Shown here piece by piece: positions 5,875 through 10,346 of a stretch of 10,346 bases of DNA. The DNA comes from Candidatus Omnitrophota bacterium (GTDB lineage: Bacteria > Omnitrophota > Gorgyraeia > 2-02-FULL-51-18), in NCBI GenBank assembly GCA_023247935.1, contig JAHFFM010000054.1, positions 1 to 10,346 on the forward strand. Reading direction: 5' to 3'. A model generated the notes under the pieces. The model ran no database searches and was not told where the DNA came from. It saw only the letters and a program-made list of their open reading frames with translations. How positions within the stretch are numbered: the first letter of the stretch is position 1; every line of letters begins with the position of its first letter. The position numbers and the translations under genes were made by a program.

Positions 5875-6313
5875 TATACTGCAACTGCATGGTTTTTTTG
5901 GTTTCATTTACAATCCCGGTGCAGGTGATCAAGGACTCGGAAGGATTGTAAGAAACAGAATAAAACCCCTCTCCCAAGGGGTATAAAATCGGATTTCCAT
6001 TTTCGTCCAGCGTCTTGGACAAATCCGCATTGTTTCTTATTTCGTGCAAAGCATGCGCGATACCGGCTTCAGCTAAATACCTGGCTTTTGTTTCATTTAA
6101 AATATTATCCACGGAAAAATTAACGGCAGAAGAAAGCTCCATGAGCGAAGTGCCGATCAACGCCATGGTGAGCATGACAACAACAACGATAATTAAAGCA
6201 ACGCCTCGCTCAGAAGAGCGCTTTACGAAGGACGAGGGACGAGGGACGAGGGACGATAAAAAGGGTTTGATCCTTTTCGTCCTTCGTCTTTCGTCCTTCG
6301 TCTTTCGTAACAC
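5864..6313 (-). CDS. PilX/GspK-like minor pilin with repeat-derived leader
   Basis: This 149-residue protein has a long basic leader, then SERG|VALIIVVVVMLTMALIG, a type IV pilin-like hydrophobic helix. The segment KARYLAEAGIAHALHEI is the helix typical of PilX and GspK minor pilins. Mature position 5 is isoleucine, not glutamate, as in GspK-type subunits. The start is GTG at 6311-6313, with AAAAGG four bases upstream. The start codon directly abuts a hairpin repeat, so residues 2-30 are encoded by it. Without the repeat the leader would be only about 8 residues, a normal length. The gene follows the secreted protein by 13 nt and overlaps the next prepilin gene by 11 nt, indicating a co-translated minor-pilin set. 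Confidence 0.82.
   Translation of the reverse strand: MLRKTKDERRRTKRIKPFLSSLVPRPSSFVKRSSERGVALIIVVVVMLTMALIGTSLMELSSAVNFSVDNILNETKARYLAEAGIAHALHEIRNNADLSKTLDENGNPILYPLGEGFYSVSYNPSESLITCTGIVNETKKTMQLQYNVL
6223..6310. repeat. Heptamer hairpin element, copy 2
   Basis: This 88-bp inverted repeat has arms at 6223-6256 and 6277-6310 and a 20-nt loop. Its left arm is identical to copy 1. Its right arm differs from copy 1 at only two of 34 positions (6289 and 6303, C to T), and both changes turn G-C pairs into G-U pairs on the plus-strand sense. The loops are unrelated in sequence; here the loop can itself pair as AAAGG with CCTTT. It covers codons 2-30 of the PilX-like gene. Confidence 0.92.
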
Positions 6314-6326
6314 GGCGCCTTTTCTC

Positions 6327-6896
6327 TTATTTAACGTATAACATGAAGCTGGGTTCGTCGGGAATGATTTCTTCCGAATCTTTGTAAGAACCTTTTACAA
6401 CAAGCTTACTTGTTGAACCTTTTAAAACCAAAGTGCCGTCTTTCCGGTTTAAAATGGCGACGTCAGACGGGTTTTCGGGAACCACACTGCCTTCCGTAAA
6501 ATTACTCACGCTGACCGCCGAAGTTTTTTTCCCTCCGATGGTTAAAGATTTTAACTCATAAGGCTGTGAAACAACCACTGAGGCGTCCTTTAGATTGACC
6601 ATCGCGTCATCATTTTCTCCCGGAACCCCCGACGGAAGCCAATTCGCCGCGTCCTGGAAAGACGTTCTGTCTCCCTGGCCATTCCAGTTCTTCTCTTCCG
6701 CCCAACCTACTCCCCCCATCACAAAGGCATTGAGGATAGCTATCAAAATATAAAACGATACAATACTGCTGCGACGGGTGACGCGAGGCGGGGCGCCCCA
6801 AAATCCGCTGCGAACGAAGTTACGCAAGAATTTTAGGGGCTGCTGAGCGGCAGGACCCGTCGCCAACCTTCCACCGATAGTTATAAATTTTTCCAT
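6327..6896 (-). CDS. Secreted beta-rich protein of the pilin cluster
   Basis: The function of this 189-residue protein is not recognised. ATG at 6894-6896 has GAGGAG five bases upstream, overlapping the stop of the preceding gene, so the start is firm. A hydrophobic stretch (about 46-62) and GVGWA|EE form a signal peptide, unusually preceded by about 45 residues. The mature part begins EEKNWNGQGD, has AANWLPSGVPGENDDAMVNL, and then alternating short beta strands and glycine turns (LTIGG, LVLKGSTSKLVVKGSY). This W-x-NW-x-GVP-x-DDA pattern resembles surface and autotransporter-associated beta-strand proteins. It sits between two minor-pilin genes, which suggests a pilus-tip or outer-surface partner. 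Residues 12-42 correspond to a nested palindrome in the DNA, described separately. Confidence 0.72.
   Translation of the reverse strand: MEKFITIGGRLATGPAAQQPLKFLRNFVRSGFWGAPPRVTRRSSIVSFYILIAILNAFVMGGVGWAEEKNWNGQGDRTSFQDAANWLPSGVPGENDDAMVNLKDASVVVSQPYELKSLTIGGKKTSAVSVSNFTEGSVVPENPSDVAILNRKDGTLVLKGSTSKLVVKGSYKDSEEIIPDEPSFMLYVK
6771..6863. repeat. Nested palindrome inside a signal-peptide region
   Basis: Outer arms GCGACGGGT (6771-6779) and ACCCGTCGC (6855-6863) enclose an inner stem. In the inner stem GCCCC plus AAAAT (6795-6804, 6830-6840) pair with one bulge, continuing through TGCG and CGCA (6809-6812, 6823-6826) around AACGAAGTT. The whole element is 93 bp, exactly 31 codons, and encodes residues 12-42 of the secreted protein, just ahead of its hydrophobic core. 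The stems are seen directly; that it is a mobile repeat is inference from its similarity in placement to the heptamer hairpins. Confidence 0.5.
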
Positions 6897-6905
6897 TTCA
6901 GCTCC

Positions 6906-8108
6906 TCAAGGCCTGACAAACAATCCTGCGCCTTCAATACTCATCTCATTGACATACAAAATCACGTCGCCTTCCAGCATCACCATGTCGTCCACGTCTT
7001 CATCATCATCATAATCAAAAAGTCCATCCTGCCCCAAAAGCATTAAATTAACGCCCAAATCCGTCGTGACTTTCGGATAATCCGTGTAAATCGACCGGCC
7101 AATCGGCGACTCCACATCGATTTTTTTGATTAAAGGTTTTCCGCTGCCTATTCTTTCAAATTCAATCGTCACTCTCCAAGCCTGCCCCGTGCGGGGCAAA
7201 GCTTCCAATTGAAGGACGTCATTGTTGGCAATTCCGGATAAATTCGTAATCATCAAAGTTTTGACGTGTTTGGAATCCGGAATCGGGATTCTCATGCCGC
7301 GTCTGAGCGTCAAATAACCGGTGCGCATGGGAGCGTTTCTTAAATTCACGAACCGCGTCAATTTCTGGGTTTGAGTGCCGCGGCGCGCTTCCATTTCCAC
7401 TTCCACACCCGTGATGATTTGCAAATCTTCTTCGGGAACCCATTCCCTGTCCGTAACCAATTCATTATTTGTCGTGAAATATTTAAAATTCACTTTGATA
7501 ATCTCCACCCCGAAGAAATTTTTTGAAATGCTTTCCACATGGTCTCCGGTATCAAGCATCATTTCCATGGTTTTAGAATCCCAAAATACTTTTTTAGTGG
7601 TGTCCGGCTCACGAGCCCAATCCGGGTGATAAATAAAACGCAAATCGCCGCCTTCGGGCATGGAAAGCCCCAGCATCACCTGAGACGTATCGCTATTTTC
7701 CAGAGGCACCACATTCACGGGCACCAACCTCCAATTATCCTGGTCCGGCATTCGCACTTCCCCTATCGGAACCGGCGCGCCGGCTTTCAATTTCCGGTTC
7801 AACGTGTAAATAAATTCCCGACTCGCCACCGTATGCGTATCATCCAGCCACGGCGGAACAAATTCCATTCGCGTTCTGCCCGCCGAAACTATCTCAAGAC
7901 TGTCCTTGAGACCCCACGAACTCGAGCTTCCGCTGATCACGCTGTCCATGGTTTCGGTCAGCACCTTTTGCAAGCTCAACTGATCTTTGCAATAATCCCA
8001 GCTGTCGAGCGCGCCGGTCACCGCGAAATAAACCGCGGAAGATATAATCACGATCAATACGATCGAGACCAATAATTCAATGAGCGTAAACCCGCTGCGC
8101 GACTTCAT
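6906..8108 (-). CDS. PilW/PulJ-like prepilin
   Basis: This 400-residue protein begins MKSRSG|FTLIELLVSIVLIVIISSAVYF. That is a textbook class III leader with a 6-residue leader peptide, glutamate at mature position 5 and a hydrophobic helix, followed by a long C-terminal domain. Prepilins of this size with a helix then ALDSWDYCKDQL match the PilW/PulJ group of minor pilins that help start pilus or pseudopilus assembly. An acidic run FDYDDDEDVDD at residues 364-374 could bind calcium, as some large pseudopilins do; this is inference. No good Shine-Dalgarno sequence precedes the ATG at 8106-8108, because a degenerate hairpin repeat starts 8 bases upstream. It is followed immediately by the secreted beta-rich protein, whose ribosome binding site overlaps this stop codon. 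Confidence 0.88.
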   Translation of the reverse strand: MKSRSGFTLIELLVSIVLIVIISSAVYFAVTGALDSWDYCKDQLSLQKVLTETMDSVISGSSSSWGLKDSLEIVSAGRTRMEFVPPWLDDTHTVASREFIYTLNRKLKAGAPVPIGEVRMPDQDNWRLVPVNVVPLENSDTSQVMLGLSMPEGGDLRFIYHPDWAREPDTTKKVFWDSKTMEMMLDTGDHVESISKNFFGVEIIKVNFKYFTTNNELVTDREWVPEEDLQIITGVEVEMEARRGTQTQKLTRFVNLRNAPMRTGYLTLRRGMRIPIPDSKHVKTLMITNLSGIANNDVLQLEALPRTGQAWRVTIEFERIGSGKPLIKKIDVESPIGRSIYTDYPKVTTDLGVNLMLLGQDGLFDYDDDEDVDDMVMLEGDVILYVNEMSIEGAGLFVRP

Positions 8109-8116
8109 AACTAAGA

Positions 8117-8217
8117 GCGAAAAACGAAGAGAGAATAGCTAAGGAACCACTTCGTTGTTTTATATAATGTCGCGCGGCGACACCAAAGCTCTTCGCTTTT
8201 CGCTATTCGTTCTACGC
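8117..8217. repeat. Degenerate heptamer inverted repeat before the PilW-like gene
   Basis: Arms at 8116-8131 and 8189-8204 pair over 16 positions with one mismatch. Both arms read as successive 7-nt units: GCGAAAA, ACGAAGA and GAGAATA on one side, and GCGTAGA, ACGAATA, GCGAAAA and GCGAAGA on the other, each ending AGCT. The period and the CGAA core match the hairpins at 5768 and 6223, though the sequence differs. The loop holds a small GTCGC/GCGAC stem (8169-8181). It fills most of the 117-nt gap between two genes. Confidence 0.65.
8159..8186 (-). promoter_or_regulatory. Weak candidate promoter before the PilW-like gene
   Basis: On the minus strand TTGGTG (8181-8186) and TATAAA (8159-8164) are 16 nt apart within the loop of the inverted repeat. 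The -10 is good and the -35 matches only in TTG. It could give the minor-pilin genes their own transcript, but a fortuitous match is quite possible. Confidence 0.3.
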
Positions 8218-8225
8218 TTTCCATA

Positions 8226-10346
8226 TCAATCCTTTTTCTCCCTCAACATCAACGTTCCCACGCCGGCAGGGCCTGCGCGTCCGAATGAAATTTTTCCATT
8301 GATAACTTTCAACCCATAAGAGGATCTGGCGGTGATCGTCACTTCCTCAGCTTCGCTGTCACCGATCACGATTTTGGCAACGCCTTTTTTGAATAAAATA
8401 GGCTTTCCAAGTTCAGAGAAAAAGATAGTGCCGTTTTCGTTCGATTCTTCGAAAGCGACGGTGAATGTCATTTCATTTTCATTTTTGATGCGCTGGCCTT
8501 TGGAGTCAACCAATTGAATTTCGACCACCGTGGACCCCACGGGAGAAGAAACGGAAGAAATCTGAATGGTCGCGTCTTTGACGTCGAACGATTCACTTTC
8601 GGCCGTCAAATTATTTTCAACGTCCTGCACTTTGACTTGATAGGTTCCTTCATGACCGGCTGGCACCACGAATTTCTTCTGCCCTTTATCAGCCGGGCTG
8701 AACACGTATTGAGAAGAAATATCAAAGGACGGCGTGGGAGTGATAGAAACCGTGCCCTGGAAATTTTCTATCGGAAGTCCATCCTCGCCTAAAATCGAGA
8801 CGGTAATTTCCATGTTTTCCGCCACATAAAAAAAATTTCTCGTCTCTGAAGGTTTTTTCACGTTAATAGAAATGGATTTTGGTAAAAATTTAACAACTGC
8901 GGAAGTTCCTGTTTTTGTCGCGTCCTGCAGGTCCACGGCTTTAAAAGCAAACGTTCCCCAGCGATTGAAACTGGTCCCGAGTAATACGATACCATTTTGG
9001 AAAGAGCCCACGGTGAGTTCGGATGGGTTTAAAACAGCGCCTTCCAGGGAAGGTACCGGCTCCATTCTTGCCGGGCCTTGATAATTGGACGCGACTCCTC
9101 CTCCCGCTTCCAACGCTTTCACCGTGATCACAAAATTCCTTCCGACGATTTGCGCGGGATCCGTGGATACTTCAAAAGAATTAGGAACAAACACAACGTC
9201 TCCCGAATAACCAATTTTTTCGGTATCAGAAGCATCTTGAACCGCCAGTTTCACAGTTCCCGCGTCAGGGTAAGTCACCGTCAAATCTTTGACGCCCAAT
9301 ACAAATCCTCCTGTGGAGTCCGGAGCAAGTATTTTTGTTCCGTTTGTCGGAGAAACGTATTGCACAAAAACATTTACGTTTCCCGAATAACTGGTATCCA
9401 CTCCGCCCTGTCCGTCCATGGCAGTGATTTGCATTTGAAACGGAACGCCAGCGACTTGAGGCGTTGTCGTGGTGATTGCAAAGAAATCGCCTTCTTTGAC
9501 AATTTTTTCTTCCTGCGTCGCGTCGGTCCAGCCGCGGTCAGGAAACTCATTCACGCTGATGGTAGGCCTGCCTTCCGCGAAATCTTTGTAATAAAAAGAT
9601 ACCTGTTGAGCGCCCAGGGGCAGAATGATGTTTTTGATGGGCACCCAGTTTTCTTTGTCCAAAGAAAATTCACCGGCTTGCGTTGACGAACGCATTTCAA
9701 ATGTCATGTCTTTCCACGCCGTTTGAGGTTCGGAATTGGCATTTTGAAGCTGCGCGGTGATAAGGCCGGAAGAGTAGCCTTTTACCATCGTTTGCGGAGA
9801 AGTAATAAATTGAAGTTTGTCGACGGCGTGAACCACCACTTCGTCCACCAAAGAATCCGCCTGGCTTCTGGCGTTGTAGGCTCCCATGAATCCGATTTGG
9901 CTCATAGAACTCACAGCGGGGTCGATAAAATGTAAATTTTCTTTGTTTGGCACGAAAGGAGCTTTGGGAGTGCCCGCGTTTTCAATGTACACATCATATA
10001 AGTGAGCTGAAAAATCCACTTTCAAAATAATTCGATACCATGTGCTGGTCGAGTATACCTTTCCTGAATTAACCCAATTGGCGCCGTCCGAAACCATGAT
10101 GTTGCCTGTGGGACTGAAATTAACGGCCGCAATTCCCTCGGTCGGAACATCACGTTCATCCGAACCTATTCCCGCTTTGACGACATATTCAATCCACGTT
10201 GGAGAAAGACTGCTGTATACCGCGGGACGAGACACGTCAACGGGCGTCAAGGCTCCAACAAGCTTTAACGATTTTCCGCTGCCTTCGGCTGTGTCTCCGG
10301 AGGAAATCACTGCATTGTCCGCTTCTCCCGCGTTTAAAGTCCAGGA
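8226..10346 (-). CDS. Large LamG-like and Ig-like surface protein, C-terminal part
   Basis: The reading frame is open to the right edge of the window, so only the last 706 residues are seen. No start is inside; the GTG at 10310 is an internal valine codon. The first roughly 180 visible residues look like a concanavalin A/LamG-type jelly-roll: SLKLVGA, WIEYVVKAG, STWYRIILKVD, YDVYI and LVDEVVVHAVD are in the usual order. Four or so Ig-like or invasin-like beta-sandwich repeats follow, marked by AGVPFQMQITAMDGQG with SYSGNV, VGRNFVITVKALEAGG with NYQGPA, and VAENMEITVSILGEDG with NFQGTV. These folds bind glycans or other surface ligands. The protein ends TLMLREKKD with no visible anchor. It lies just upstream of a minor-pilin set, so a pilus-tip adhesin is a reasonable inference, comparable in concept to PilY1 but not homologous by eye. 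Confidence 0.8.
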   Translation of the reverse strand, partial: SWTLNAGEADNAVISSGDTAEGSGKSLKLVGALTPVDVSRPAVYSSLSPTWIEYVVKAGIGSDERDVPTEGIAAVNFSPTGNIMVSDGANWVNSGKVYSTSTWYRIILKVDFSAHLYDVYIENAGTPKAPFVPNKENLHFIDPAVSSMSQIGFMGAYNARSQADSLVDEVVVHAVDKLQFITSPQTMVKGYSSGLITAQLQNANSEPQTAWKDMTFEMRSSTQAGEFSLDKENWVPIKNIILPLGAQQVSFYYKDFAEGRPTISVNEFPDRGWTDATQEEKIVKEGDFFAITTTTPQVAGVPFQMQITAMDGQGGVDTSYSGNVNVFVQYVSPTNGTKILAPDSTGGFVLGVKDLTVTYPDAGTVKLAVQDASDTEKIGYSGDVVFVPNSFEVSTDPAQIVGRNFVITVKALEAGGGVASNYQGPARMEPVPSLEGAVLNPSELTVGSFQNGIVLLGTSFNRWGTFAFKAVDLQDATKTGTSAVVKFLPKSISINVKKPSETRNFFYVAENMEITVSILGEDGLPIENFQGTVSITPTPSFDISSQYVFSPADKGQKKFVVPAGHEGTYQVKVQDVENNLTAESESFDVKDATIQISSVSSPVGSTVVEIQLVDSKGQRIKNENEMTFTVAFEESNENGTIFFSELGKPILFKKGVAKIVIGDSEAEEVTITARSSYGLKVINGKISFGRAGPAGVGTLMLREKKD

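Noticed and set aside
5875..5907. Upstream ATG at 5905-5907 as the start of the PilV-like gene
   Set aside because: It would add 11 more residues and overlap the previous gene by 44 nt. The ATG at 5872-5874 gives a normal short overlap, though this is not fully settled.
5768..6310. CRISPR-like array
   Set aside because: The heptamer units are directly tandem with no spacers and are arranged as inverted arms, so these are hairpins and not a CRISPR array.

Overview
The window is a bacterial chromosome segment of intermediate GC content. Every gene I can support lies on the minus strand, so transcription runs from high to low coordinates, and the whole window is densely coding. The combination of an F-type ATP synthase operon, a minor-pilin cluster encoding a large Ig-like surface protein, and seven-nucleotide-period hairpin repeats in pilin leaders suggests an uncultured Gram-negative lineage such as Candidatus Omnitrophota (OP3) or a PVC/Elusimicrobia relative. 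That assignment is inference; no rRNA or other phylogenetic marker gene was available for comparison here.

Layout in the direction of transcription. (1) 10346-4629 is a cell-surface cluster. It starts with the C-terminal 706 residues of a large LamG-like plus Ig-like protein (8226-10346), followed by a PilW/PulJ-like prepilin (6906-8108), a secreted beta-rich protein (6327-6896), a PilX/GspK-like minor pilin (5864-6313), a PilV/GspI-like prepilin (5356-5874), and two small exported proteins of unknown function (5046-5342 and 4629-5033). (2) A near-consensus sigma70 promoter (4584-4612) separates this from (3) the ATP synthase operon: atpZ, a fused atpI-atpB gene, atpE, atpF, atpH, atpA and the start of atpG. 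The beta and epsilon subunit genes would be expected beyond coordinate 1.

The genes are packed tightly, with ATGA-type overlaps, one-base gaps or short gaps carrying Shine-Dalgarno sequences, which fits two translationally coupled operons. The upstream cluster plausibly makes a type IV pilus-like or pseudopilus tip complex together with exported beta-sandwich proteins. The downstream operon makes a proton-type F1Fo ATP synthase.

The most unusual content is a set of palindromic elements placed inside or at the very start of coding sequences. Two hairpins of about 90 bp, with 34-bp arms built from a 7-nt unit, make up most of the leader peptides of two minor pilins. A degenerate relative with the same 7-nt period sits just before the third prepilin gene. 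A different nested palindrome lies in frame in the signal-peptide region of the secreted protein. Two tandem 15-bp palindromes form an exact 30-bp in-frame insertion in atpA. Separately, subunit I and subunit a of the ATP synthase are joined in one reading frame.
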